A stretch of 14,521 nucleotides of DNA from Bryobacterales bacterium (GCA_003487005.1 DNFG01000032.1:3885-18405); one strand, 5' to 3'; shown: positions 8,236-14,520, counted from the first letter of the stretch. Numbers and translations: made by a program. Notes: a model not told the origin generated them from the sequence alone.

Positions 8236-9234
8236 TCACAGGTCTTTGAGGAAAGCGAGCAGCGTGTCGCCAGGCCGGTAGCGGCCGGCCTTTCCACCGG
8301 GCGGTGTGGTCATTGCCAGGATCTCCTCCTTCATGGCGAGGTTGGCTTCAAGGTAGATCTGCGTGGTCTCCACCGACTCGTGCCCCAGCCAAAGAGCGAT
8401 GACCGCTCGATCAACGCCTGCCTGCAATAACCCCATGGCCATCGAATGTCTGAGTACGTGTGGGGTCACATGCTTTTTCCGGAGAGGTGGGAATGACTGG
8501 CAGGCGAGGGCCACGTGTTTGGCCAGCAAGTCCGCAAAGCCATCCGCGCTGAGGCGGCCGCCGTGGGCATTGGGGAATAGCACCTCGGTGCTGTGCCTTG
8601 GCGGCTCATGCAACCACGCCTTCAGGACCGCCACGGTTGTTTTGGCAAGTGGTGTACAGCGCTCTTTGCGGCCCTTGCCTACACAGCGAACGTGTGCACC
8701 CGTGCCCAAAACCACGTCGGCGCGTTGCAAGCCAGTCAGTTCCGATAGGCGCAGCCCTGTCTGTACGGCTACCAGCAGCAAAGCATGATCGCGGCGGCCG
8801 AACCAGGTCTTCTGCTCGGGAGCTGCCAGGAGGGCGTCGATTTCGGGACGACTCAGGAAGTGAATCAAGCTGCGAGTGTGCCGCTTCCCAGGTATTGCCA
8901 GCACACGCTGGATCTGAGCGGCACGGGATGGTTCTTCGTAGGCGGCAAAGTGGAAGAAGGAGCGGATTGCTGTCAAGCGTAGATTGCGGCTGCGGACGGC
9001 AATCCCGCGGCTCTTTTCCAAGTCATCCAAAAATGCGGCGATCATCGGCGCATCAATTTCTTCGAAAGCCATCCGGGCAGGAGGCTTATGAAGGCGCTTC
9101 TGGGCGAACAGCAGAAGCAAGCGGAAGGTATCCCGGTAGGAACTGATGGTGTGAGCACTCGCCTGCCGCTGATTCATCAGGCGCTGGGTGAAGTAGTTCT
9201 CCAGCAACACGGCCAGGGTAGCTGAAGACTTCAT
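8236..9234 (-). CDS. ritC: Tyrosine recombinase RitC of the inner RIT element
   Basis: 332 residues. The ATG at 9234 overlaps the ritB stop (ATGA). The core-binding region contains SSYRDTFRLLLLF (about 31-43). The catalytic set is complete: Arg 162 (TGLRLSEL), Lys about 187 (VGKGRKER), H-V-L-R-H 259-263, His 285 (LGHES) and Tyr 294 (TTQIYLEA). Its C-terminus (RPGDTLLAFLKDL) matches the detached end of the outer RitC (QPNDKLLAFLEAL), which shows how that gene must once have ended. It is the last gene of the trio; only about 80 bases separate its stop from the terminal repeat. Confidence 0.94.
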   Translation of the reverse strand: MKSSATLAVLLENYFTQRLMNQRQASAHTISSYRDTFRLLLLFAQKRLHKPPARMAFEEIDAPMIAAFLDDLEKSRGIAVRSRNLRLTAIRSFFHFAAYEEPSRAAQIQRVLAIPGKRHTRSLIHFLSRPEIDALLAAPEQKTWFGRRDHALLLVAVQTGLRLSELTGLQRADVVLGTGAHVRCVGKGRKERCTPLAKTTVAVLKAWLHEPPRHSTEVLFPNAHGGRLSADGFADLLAKHVALACQSFPPLRKKHVTPHVLRHSMAMGLLQAGVDRAVIALWLGHESVETTQIYLEANLAMKEEILAMTTPPGGKAGRYRPGDTLLAFLKDL

Positions 9235-10160
9235 GACTGTTTCTCCCAGTAATCCTCGAACCGTTTGACCGCCAGGCCCATCAGCTCGGGACAGGCGCTT
9301 AAGTACCAGTAGGTATCGGCCACGTGAACATGTCCCAGGTAGGTCGACAAAACGGGCAGGCGGCGCTCCACGTCATGACCGGACCGATACCACTGCACCA
9401 GAGTTTCCACAGCAAATCGGTGACGAAAATCGTGAAGCCGTGGCCCATGGCTATCAGAAGGGCCACGCAACCCGATCTGCCGCGACAAGAAGTAAAACGT
9501 GCGCCGGATCTCGGCGCCATCGAGCCGAGTCCCACGTCCAGATACGAAGAACGTTGCAGGCCGCTTAGAGAGAAAATGATCCCGCCGCGACGCATAATCG
9601 GAGAGCACCTTGCGTGTGGATGGATGAATGGGAATCAGGCGGGACTTGCCGAACTTGGCACCTCGAATGGTGAGAACACCTTCCTCTAAATCCACATCTT
9701 CCGTTTGCAGGTTACGTGCCTCGCTGATACGCAGGCCCGCCACGGCCAGCAGGCCCAACAGGCAGTAATAGGTCCGACCTCGCAGACCGTGCGTTGATGG
9801 CAGCCGGCGCGCTGCCTCAAGCAGTTTCCGGATCTCCTCGTTGCTGTACAAGTACGGGTGCGCTCGTCCGGGCCGGTGAGGCAGCAACCCGCACGGAGGC
9901 ACCTCGGTCTGTGAATCATGAGCGCTCCAATGGCGAGCAAAGCCGCGTACGAAACTGAGCCGCTTCGCCCATTCCGCAGGGCGCGCAGTCTTGTCCTGCT
10001 GTGCCCATTCCATCGCCAGCGGAATGGTAATGCGCACCGCGCGACGCTGTTGGAGAAACGAGGCGAACTTGATCAAGCCCACCTTTGCGTCCAGCAGTTT
10101 GAACCCCAAACTGCGGCGCAATTCGACGTACTCCTCGACCCTTTTACGCCATGAAGTCAC
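9231..10160 (-). CDS. ritB: Tyrosine recombinase RitB of the inner RIT element
   Basis: 309 residues from a GTG at 10160 that overlaps the ritA stop (GTGA); GGAGG six bases upstream supports this start. The catalytic set is complete: Arg 144 (AGLRISEAR), Lys about 169 (GAKFGKSR), H-D-F-R-H 243-247, His 277 (LGHV) and Tyr 286 (TYWYLSA). The segment VQWYRSGHDVERRLPVLSTYLGHV parallels the outer RitB. The stop overlaps the start of ritC, so the trio is a tightly coupled operon. Confidence 0.94.
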   Translation of the reverse strand: MTSWRKRVEEYVELRRSLGFKLLDAKVGLIKFASFLQQRRAVRITIPLAMEWAQQDKTARPAEWAKRLSFVRGFARHWSAHDSQTEVPPCGLLPHRPGRAHPYLYSNEEIRKLLEAARRLPSTHGLRGRTYYCLLGLLAVAGLRISEARNLQTEDVDLEEGVLTIRGAKFGKSRLIPIHPSTRKVLSDYASRRDHFLSKRPATFFVSGRGTRLDGAEIRRTFYFLSRQIGLRGPSDSHGPRLHDFRHRFAVETLVQWYRSGHDVERRLPVLSTYLGHVHVADTYWYLSACPELMGLAVKRFEDYWEKQS

Positions 10161-11383
10161 CGTGCACCTCCCGGCCAGGGCAAAGCCAATGTCGCAAGCG
10201 AAGTCAGGTCCACCTTCGCGTAGATCGCTGTGGTCTGGGGGCTGCGATGTCGGAGAAGTTCACCGATCTCGGACAGCGACGCTCCTTGCCGGAGCATCTG
10301 GCAGGCAAGTGCGTGCCGGAACTGGTGGGCTCCCGTGCGGGCAGCATCAATCCCGGCCCGAGCGAGCGCGTGTCTTACAATGGAGCCGATTCCACATTGA
10401 CCTCGGAAACCTCCGGCGGGCGCCTTCGCCCTGAGAAACACGCATCTACTGCTGGCGGTTGGCCGCCCCTGCCGCAAATAATCAGCGATGGCCGCGCCGA
10501 CATCGACCGGCAGTGGCAGTTGAGAATAGCGACCAGCCTTTCCGCGCACCGTAATCAATCCCTCCTGCCAATCCAAATCTTCCAGTGTGAGCATTCTGAT
10601 CTCACCGGCGCGTAAACCCAGGCGCGCCAGGATCAAGAGAATCGCATAGTCGCGGCGGCCCATAGCGGTCTTCCGGTCGATCGAAGCCAGTACCAGCTCT
10701 ACCTGGTCAGGCGGAAGGGCTCGAGGGATGGTCGATAGCTTCCAGTTGGCGACGGCCGGTACACACGCCGCGAGATCCTTGTCGATGTCTCCTCGATAAC
10801 GTGCGAATCCCAGAAACGATCGCAGCGCGGTCGTCATCAACTGAACGCGCCTGCTATGAATGGTGATCGCACGACGCCGCACGAATCCTGTTATATCCGT
10901 GGCACACAGCCTGGAGAGATCGACCGGCCCGGTGCCGAAACGCTTTGTCAGAAACTCGCTGACAAAGGTCAGATAGCAGTCCTGGGTTGTTGCTGCGAGT
11001 GCGCGTTCCTGCTGCAAGTACAGGCGAAACTCCGCCTGCAATCGCTCCGTCGGTGTTGCTGGCGGCGATACCGGGGCAGAAACCACACCCTGCCGTATCA
11101 ACAGATCCAATAGCCGGTGCAAAGCGGATACATCATTTCCTGTGGGCCGTCGCCGCCGTGCTCGCGCGCGAAGGTACGGCTGAATCAACTCAGCGGTAAT
11201 CTCCTGCGTCTGGATTCGACGTTTGGCGAGCCAGTGGCCGAAATCGGCGACCAAACGGACTTGCAGCTCACTCGTATGCTGGGCGTAACCCTCGCTACGC
11301 ATCTCGGCTGCGTAGGAATCGATATAAGGTCCCAAGGGGCCGTCTTGTGCGCACAGTCGGTGCGCTTTGAAAACCTGCTTCAT
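10157..11383 (-). CDS. ritA: Tyrosine recombinase RitA of the inner RIT element
   Basis: 408 residues from ATG 11383, chosen because AGGAG (11391-11395) lies 7 bases upstream; a TTG at 11404 would add seven residues across that binding site. N-terminal DNA-binding domain about 10-215, C-terminal catalytic domain with Arg 258 (LGLRAGEIRML), Lys 282 (RGKAGRYSQLPL), H-Q-F-R-H 353-357, His 379 (LRHRS) and Tyr 388 (TAIYAKVDL). All six positions are present, unlike the outer RitA, where the box starts with Tyr. The LALPWPG ending is shared with the outer RitA (VALPWPG). First gene of the trio; its promoter should lie between the start and the terminal repeat (11384-11480). Confidence 0.94.
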   Translation of the reverse strand: MKQVFKAHRLCAQDGPLGPYIDSYAAEMRSEGYAQHTSELQVRLVADFGHWLAKRRIQTQEITAELIQPYLRARARRRRPTGNDVSALHRLLDLLIRQGVVSAPVSPPATPTERLQAEFRLYLQQERALAATTQDCYLTFVSEFLTKRFGTGPVDLSRLCATDITGFVRRRAITIHSRRVQLMTTALRSFLGFARYRGDIDKDLAACVPAVANWKLSTIPRALPPDQVELVLASIDRKTAMGRRDYAILLILARLGLRAGEIRMLTLEDLDWQEGLITVRGKAGRYSQLPLPVDVGAAIADYLRQGRPTASSRCVFLRAKAPAGGFRGQCGIGSIVRHALARAGIDAARTGAHQFRHALACQMLRQGASLSEIGELLRHRSPQTTAIYAKVDLTSLATLALPWPGGAR

Positions 11384-11390
11384 CAGTGTT

Positions 11391-11395
11391 CTCCT
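11391..11395 (-). promoter_or_regulatory. Ribosome binding site deciding the inner ritA start
   Basis: AGGAG on the minus strand with 7-base spacing to ATG 11383; it overlaps the extended frame that begins at TTG 11404 and so argues for the shorter protein. Confidence 0.75.
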
Positions 11396-11427
11396 TCCAG
11401 TCAAGACTGGCAGGAAAACACGGCCGG

Positions 11428-11438
11428 ACTATGCCGGG
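11428..11438. repeat. Subterminal recombinase-site motif, inner element right
   Basis: ACTATGCCGGG, inverse of the CCCGGCATAGT within the right terminal repeat (11501-11511). It lies upstream of the inner ritA start, where binding by the recombinases could repress the operon (inference). Confidence 0.5.
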
Positions 11439-11480
11439 AAAAAATCCGCCAAGCTGACGCCAATTAGCCCGAAAGCCAAC

Positions 11481-11515
11481 TCACCCGGAATAGTCCGGAA
11501 CCCGGCATAGTGGCG
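11481..11515. repeat. Right terminal inverted repeat of the inner RIT element
   Basis: 35 bp, perfect inverse of 8121-8155. Its last six bases, GTGGCG, are the reverse complement of the target sequence CGCCAC and form the left foot of the following palindrome. Confidence 0.92.
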
Positions 11516-11543
11516 GCTATTCCGGCCCCGGAATAGCCGCCAC
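11510..11543. repeat. Perfect palindrome at the right end of the inner RIT element
   Basis: 16-bp arms (11510-11525 and 11528-11543) around CC. The left arm is GTGGCGGCTATTCCGG. The outer six bases are the reverse-complement and direct copies of the target sequence. The core (11516-11537) is two head-to-head copies of a CTATTCCGG motif that is also found inside the terminal repeats. Confidence 0.9.
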
Positions 11544-11753
11544 ACCACCGCTATGCACCTGCTTCAGTCCGGAGTCGACATGGCCGTAATTGCACTCTGG
11601 CTCGGCCACGAGAGCATCGAGACGACGCACGCGTATATCGAGGCCGATCTGAAGACCAAGGAGCAGGCGCTGGAGAAAGTCGTGCCCGCCGGCCCGGGAT
11701 TCCGGCGGTTCCAGCCCAACGACAAGCTTCTGGCCTTCCTGGAAGCGCTCTGA
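11544..11753 (+). pseudogene. ritC: Tyrosine recombinase RitC of the outer RIT element, detached 3' part
   Basis: 69 codons plus TGA, in frame after CGC CAC (11538-11543): TTAMHLLQSGVDMAVIALWLGHESIETTHAYIEADL, with the catalytic His (LGHES) and the Tyr nucleophile (HAYIEA), ending LLAFLEAL. Joined to 7326-8126 it yields a 336-residue protein, close to the 332 residues of the inner RitC. As it stands it has no start of its own except ATG 11553, without a ribosome binding site, and lacks the other half of the active site. The stop codon overlaps the subterminal ATTATGCCGAG motif. Confidence 0.92.
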
Positions 11754-11763
11754 TTATGCCGAG
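11753..11763. repeat. Subterminal recombinase-site motif, outer element right
   Basis: ATTATGCCGAG, inverse of CTCGGCATAAT at 11821-11831 in the right terminal repeat. It overlaps the final A of the ritC stop codon. Confidence 0.5.
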
Positions 11764-11801
11764 CGATTGGAACGCCCGGCCCGCCACATTCCGGCGCGCT
11801 A

Positions 11802-11854
11802 TCAACCGCAAGTTCAAAAACTCGGCATAATGGTGCGCTCCGCATAAGGCCTGT
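11802..11854. repeat. Right terminal inverted repeat of the outer RIT element
   Basis: 53 bp matching the left repeat at 52 positions. It ends with GGCCTGT, the reverse complement of the target sequence ACAGGCC, which is also the first part of the adjoining palindrome. Confidence 0.9.
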
Positions 11855-11879
11855 TATGCCGAGCTCGGCATAACAGGCC
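11848..11879. repeat. Perfect 32-bp palindrome at the right end of the outer RIT element
   Basis: Symmetric around GAG/CTC (11863/11864). Its core at 11855-11872 is TATGCCGAGCTCGGCATA, two head-to-head copies of the recombinase-site motif. The outer seven bases on each side are the target sequence in inverse (11848-11854) and direct (11873-11879) orientation. The architecture equals that of the inner element with different bases. Confidence 0.92.
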
Positions 11880-11960
11880 GGTTGAGAGCGAACCCCGGAT
11901 TGAGTGCTTCGAACAATCGCGTCCGGGAGGTGCGTCCGTACCGCGACCCGTCGGCCCTCC

Positions 11961-11979
11961 CCCGCGCGCAACGCGCGGG
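11961..11979. terminator. GC-rich hairpin downstream of the DUF6448-like gene
   Basis: CCCGCGCG and CGCGCGGG arms (8 bp) with a CAA loop, 9 bases after the stop of the minus-strand gene. No T run follows on that strand, so it is only a possible terminator. Confidence 0.4.
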
Positions 11980-11987
11980 AAGTCGGG

Positions 11988-12557
11988 CTAGTGGGCGTGG
12001 CCCTGGGAGGCGATTGCCTTGTGCACGGATTCGGCGTAGTGGATGAAGTCCACGTAAGCTTCGACGAACGCGCGTCCCGCTTCGACATCACCGGGAGCGA
12101 ACTTCCGCGCGGCGTCCATCCGGTCAAATCGTTTCCGCATATCGGAGGCCATGTGGCGCGAGAAGGCCTCGATGAGCGGGGCGACATTGCCGGACTCAAC
12201 GGTCTTGTCCGCAAGCACGACACCGGGATCCACTCCCTCGCCGGCTGGTTTCAAACCCGTGTAGGCCGCACCTTCACCAGCGCGGTGCACCCGGACGACC
12301 GTTTCGAGAAAGTACCGGTCAGCCAATTGCCTGCTTTGCGAATTCAGGGAGCGGACGGCTATCGCCTCATCGAATGCCCGGCGCACTTCGACTTCGTCCT
12401 TGGGCTGGACCCAATGCAGTACCAGTCTCACATCGGTCCGCTCCAGGGCTTGCCGGGCGGACGTCGCTACGGGTCCGTCGATGGTGTCGCAGTGGGCCAA
12501 GGCGGCTCCAGCCAGCAGCAGACTCAGCGGGACGATGCGAACGATGAGGGACTTCAT
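11988..12557 (-). CDS. DUF6448-like secreted protein
   Basis: 189 residues from ATG 12557. A clear signal peptide (MKSLIVRIVPLSLLLAGAALA, cleavage near residue 22) precedes HCDTIDGPVATSARQALE, then VQPKDEVEVRRAFDEAIAVR, ADRYFLETVVRVHRAGEGA and the C-terminal EAYVDFIHYAESVH. From memory these motifs are those of DUF6448 proteins, which are mostly helical and of unknown function. The His-Cys-Asp after the signal peptide, several His residues and a terminal HAH could bind metal, but that is speculation. It stands alone on its strand, with a GC-rich hairpin after it, and lies 108 bases right of the outer RIT element, so it is not part of that element. Confidence 0.82.
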   Translation of the reverse strand: MKSLIVRIVPLSLLLAGAALAHCDTIDGPVATSARQALERTDVRLVLHWVQPKDEVEVRRAFDEAIAVRSLNSQSRQLADRYFLETVVRVHRAGEGAAYTGLKPAGEGVDPGVVLADKTVESGNVAPLIEAFSRHMASDMRKRFDRMDAARKFAPGDVEAGRAFVEAYVDFIHYAESVHKAIASQGHAH

Positions 12558-13018
12558 GGCTCGATGCTAACATCGGCCATTTGTGCGGCGATGTGATCGG
12601 AGTCACGCCTCCTCCGCAATTTCATTTCCGGCCGGGGCGGATTCGTCGATGCCTCCTGAAGTTTCCGCGCCTCTGCCAGGCGTCCAACTGCGCTGGAGAA
12701 TCGAATCCGTTCAGAACGAGCGGCACCACCTTGAGAGAATTTTCGCAGGCGGACCCTTCCAGTTCCCGCATATGCCTGAGAACCCGCATCCGCGAAATAA
12801 GGCGAAGCGATAGTATCGTTCGATGGCATCACTTACCTGAAGAATATAGCATACGCGGAACTTATTACCGTATAAAACTTGCCTATCCTCAGTCGAGACT
12901 CATGGCTATCTTATTGAACAGCAACAGCTATTACAGAGTGGCAGCCTGCATGCTTACCTTCATGAGCATGCGGTAACGTGACCCCGCCGCGATATCAACA
13001 AGACAGGAGACGACCCAA
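12558..13018. other. Non-coding stretch between divergent genes
   Basis: 461 bases between the minus-strand DUF6448-like gene and the plus-strand exported protein. Base composition falls clearly in 12810-12950, with TATAG and TATAAA-like runs, so promoters for one or both genes are likely here; I could not settle on a -35/-10 pair. AGGAG at 13005-13009 serves the gene at 13019. ORFs present have no recognisable protein character. Confidence 0.5.
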
Positions 13019-13393
13019 ATGAAAATGTCAACGAAGAACTGGTGGACAGCCCTCTGCCTTGGAATCATCGGTGCGCTTGCGATTCAAGCCTCCTCGGTTC
13101 TTAGCGAGCCTACTCCCGCAACCGCAAAGATGGTGCATGTCGAGCAGCAGGAGCAGACCGGAGAGGTGACCGGCAAGGTGAAGGCGGTGAACGCCGAAGA
13201 CCAGACGTTTCAGCTGGAGGGTTCCGACCCCCTCATCGAAGTGAACACGACCACGACATTCGGTGCCGGACTGAAATTCAGCGACCTGAAGGAAGGGGAT
13301 GAAGTTCGCATTGTTGGCGTGCTGAGACCCGACGGCAAGTTCGAAGCCCGGGAGATTCACCGCCAGGGAGGGGCGCCGCAGAGCCAGGAGTAG
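13019..13393 (+). CDS. Exported protein with DUF5666-like domain
   Basis: 124 residues from ATG 13019; AGGAG nine bases upstream supports it (ATG 13025 is also possible). An N-terminal signal peptide (TALCLGIIGALAIQASSVLS) ends near residue 29. Residues about 45-115 form a small beta domain: GEVTGKVKAVNAEDQTFQL, IEVNTTTTF, FSDLKEGDEVRIVGVL and DGKFEAREIHRQ. This is the pattern of DUF5666-type OB-fold-like domains, found in exported proteins of unknown function. The second plus-strand gene downstream encodes the same fold, so the two probably share a role. Confidence 0.72.
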   Translation: MKMSTKNWWTALCLGIIGALAIQASSVLSEPTPATAKMVHVEQQEQTGEVTGKVKAVNAEDQTFQLEGSDPLIEVNTTTTFGAGLKFSDLKEGDEVRIVGVLRPDGKFEAREIHRQGGAPQSQE

Positions 13394-13417
13394 CTTGCGG
13401 AAGACCCCATACAAAAT

Positions 13418-13447
13418 ACGCCGCCGCTCCCCAGTGGGTGGCGGCGT
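13418..13447. other. Stable hairpin between the two DUF5666-like genes
   Basis: Eight-base arms ACGCCGCC (13418-13425) and GGCGGCGT (13440-13447), with CCC/GGG pairing inside the loop. No T run follows, and the next ribosome binding site begins 13 bases on. It may protect or attenuate the transcript; a true terminator is less likely. Confidence 0.4.
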
Positions 13448-13476
13448 GAATCTCGAAATAGAGGAGAACCCAGTTG

Positions 13477-13812
13477 ATGCCAAGATTCCTGCTGTTATTC
13501 GCCGCCCTGCTGATGCCCGTTTTCGCCTTACAGCCGCCTCCTGCTCCGGAGGAACCCCCAATCCCGGCGATTGAGGTGGACCGCCAGTGGGCGGGCACGG
13601 TGACCACGGTGGCACCCGCCGAGGGCCGGTTCCGGATGCAGTCGGGCGAGGGTGAGATTGAAGTGATCGCGGGGACGAGTTTCAACCCCGGCTGGTCGAT
13701 CGGGAATCTGCAGGCCGGGTTGAACGTGGTGGTCAGCGGCGTGGTGGAGCCCGACGGTACGGTCCGGGCGCGGTCCGTCTCGGTGATCGCTGAATCGCCT
13801 GAGCAGTCATAG
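13477..13812 (+). CDS. Second exported protein with DUF5666-like domain
   Basis: 111 residues from ATG 13477; the adjacent TTG 13474 has slightly better spacing to GAGGAG (13461-13466). The signal peptide MPRFLLLFAALLMPVFA is followed by a Pro-rich linker (QPPPAPEEPPIPAIE). Residues about 35-105 form the beta domain: QWAGTVTTVAPAEGRFRM, GEIEVIAGTSF, IGNLQAGLNVVVSGVV and DGTVRARSVSVI. It follows the same order of motifs as the preceding gene, with little sequence identity, so an old duplication is likely. The spacing of about 80 bases and shared strand suggest one transcript ending at the terminator 13843-13878. Confidence 0.72.
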   Translation: MPRFLLLFAALLMPVFALQPPPAPEEPPIPAIEVDRQWAGTVTTVAPAEGRFRMQSGEGEIEVIAGTSFNPGWSIGNLQAGLNVVVSGVVEPDGTVRARSVSVIAESPEQS

Positions 13813-13842
13813 TAGCCCCGCCCTGCGTCGCGGGTCGATCGA

Positions 13843-13878
13843 AAAGGGCCATCGGTCGGTTGCGTCCGATGGCCCTTT
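13843..13878. terminator. Strong hairpin terminator, probably bidirectional
   Basis: 13-base perfect arms (13843-13855 and 13866-13878) ending AAA...TTT, with a 10-base loop. It lies between two converging genes, so it could stop both the DUF5666-like transcript and, less directly, read-through from the sulfatase. Confidence 0.75.
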
Positions 13879-13917
13879 AGGGATTTGGTCTAACTCTGGC
13901 TGCGAGGCCTCACCGGG

Positions 13918-14520
13918 TCAGTTCCGCTTCCCCCAGCGCTCGAAAGCGCCGGGCTCTTTCCACCAGTAGCCATCGCTTTCGCGAGCCGCATCGTAGTCCG
14001 GGTTGGGTGCAGGCATGCGGGCGTTCACTGACTTCAACCAGGCATCGAGTTGAGCTTCGAGTTCCCTGGTTTTGTCCGGCAGGGCCGCGGCGAGGTTCTT
14101 TTCTTCGCCGATATCCTCCTTGAGGTGGTAGAGTTCCAGCCGGTTGTCCTCATGGAAGCGGATCAATTTGAAGTCGCCGAGGCGGATGGCGCTGCCCGGG
14201 CGGCCCAACTGGTTGCTGTAGTGCGGGTAGTGCCAGAACAGAGGGCGCGGCGGCGTGGACCGTGGAGCCGCGAGCAGGCCAGCGAAGCTCGCCCCATCGA
14301 CGCCCGCATTGGAGGAGGCTGGCAGGCCCGCCAGTTCATTGAAGGTGGGGAAGTAATCGACGCTGGAGATGGGCGTGTCGTCCACCGCACCAGCGCGAAC
14401 GCCGGGCCCTTTGATGATGAGCGGGACGCGGACGCCACCCTCGTAGAGGTGGCCCTTGCCCTCGCGAAGCGGCCAGTTCGAGGTTGTGGGCCTGAGGAGC
14501 CATTCCGGAGCGGTGAGGCC
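13918..14520 (-). CDS. Sulfatase (arylsulfatase A-like), C-terminal part
   Basis: 200 codons and a TGA are in the window; the frame is open through the right edge, so the N-terminus with the formylglycine Cys/Ser is not seen. Visible family motifs: TSNWPLREGKGHLYEGGVRVPLIIKGPGV, then SVDYFPTFNELAG, PLFWHYPHYSNQ, and IRLGDFKLIRFHEDNRLELYHLKEDIGEEKNLA, which is the standard C-terminal subdomain. The Lys and Tyr-Glu-Gly-Gly region belongs to the sulfate-binding side of the active site. Members hydrolyse sulfate esters, often on algal or host polysaccharides, and are usually exported. It may fit functionally with a TonB receptor, but the two genes are not adjacent. An internal ATG at 14385 is too far inside the fold to be the start. 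Confidence 0.92.
   Translation of the reverse strand, partial: GLTAPEWLLRPTTSNWPLREGKGHLYEGGVRVPLIIKGPGVRAGAVDDTPISSVDYFPTFNELAGLPASSNAGVDGASFAGLLAAPRSTPPRPLFWHYPHYSNQLGRPGSAIRLGDFKLIRFHEDNRLELYHLKEDIGEEKNLAAALPDKTRELEAQLDAWLKSVNARMPAPNPDYDAARESDGYWWKEPGAFERWGKRN

Larger units (their letters stand above)
7326..8249 (+). pseudogene. ritC: Tyrosine recombinase RitC of the outer RIT element, 5' part, interrupted
   Basis: The genuine ritC sequence runs from ATG 7326 to 8126 (267 codons). It holds the core-binding region (SYRDTFRLLLRF near 33-44), the catalytic Arg in SGARVSEI, Lys in GKGRKERTVPM, and the box H-V-L-R-H at about 263-267. Immediately after the codons CGC CAC (Arg-His) it enters the inner element. 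The frame then reads 40 unrelated residues out of the inner element's left terminal repeat and stops at 8249, overlapping the antisense 3' end of the inner ritC. The lost part, with LGHES and the Tyr nucleophile, lies at 11544-11753. The truncated protein lacks the nucleophile and cannot be catalytic, though it might still bind DNA. It is roughly half identical by eye to the inner RitC, so the two elements are distinct lineages. Confidence 0.92.
8121..11543 (-). mobile_element. Inner RIT element inserted in ritC of the outer element
   Basis: A complete ritA-ritB-ritC trio on the minus strand between 35-bp perfect inverted repeats (8121-8155 and 11481-11515). CGCCAC occurs directly at 8121-8126 and 11538-11543, and as reverse complement at 11510-11515. 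The element proper is 8127-11543 if one copy of CGCCAC is given to the target (3417 bp). Taking it out restores the reading CGC CAC ACC ACC GCT ATG, i.e. R-H-T-T-A-M, and joins the two halves of the outer ritC. All three recombinases keep their catalytic residues, so this element may be active. No cargo gene is present. Confidence 0.92.
4976..11879 (+). mobile_element. Outer RIT (recombinase in trio) element, interrupted
   Basis: Three tyrosine recombinase genes in the order ritA-ritB-ritC with overlapping stop/start codons lie between 53-bp inverted repeats (4976-5028 and 11802-11854, one mismatch). This is the known organisation of RIT elements. ACAGGCC occurs in direct orientation at 4976-4982 and 11873-11879, and in reverse complement at 11848-11854; the last two bracket an 18-bp palindrome. 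The third gene is split by a second RIT element (8127-11543). Without that insertion the outer element would be about 3.49 kb. It has no cargo besides the recombinases. With ritC broken it probably cannot move by itself unless the two other recombinases suffice or are helped in trans. Confidence 0.9.

Noticed and set aside
8127..8249. The 40-residue tail of the truncated RitC as a real domain
   Set aside because: It is translated from the inner element's terminal repeat and from sequence antisense to the inner ritC end.
11510..11543. Palindromes (11510-11543, 11848-11879) as transcription terminators or integron attC sites
   Set aside because: No T runs follow and no integron integrase is present; their feet match the element target sequences, so they belong to the recombination sites.
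12581..12976. 131-codon plus-strand ORF
   Set aside because: No domain, signal or binding site; Arg- and Ser-rich, composition changes sharply along its length, and it overlaps the probable promoter region.
13418..13447. Hairpin as an intrinsic terminator between the DUF5666-like genes
   Set aside because: No U tract follows and the next gene has a close ribosome binding site; kept only as a hairpin.
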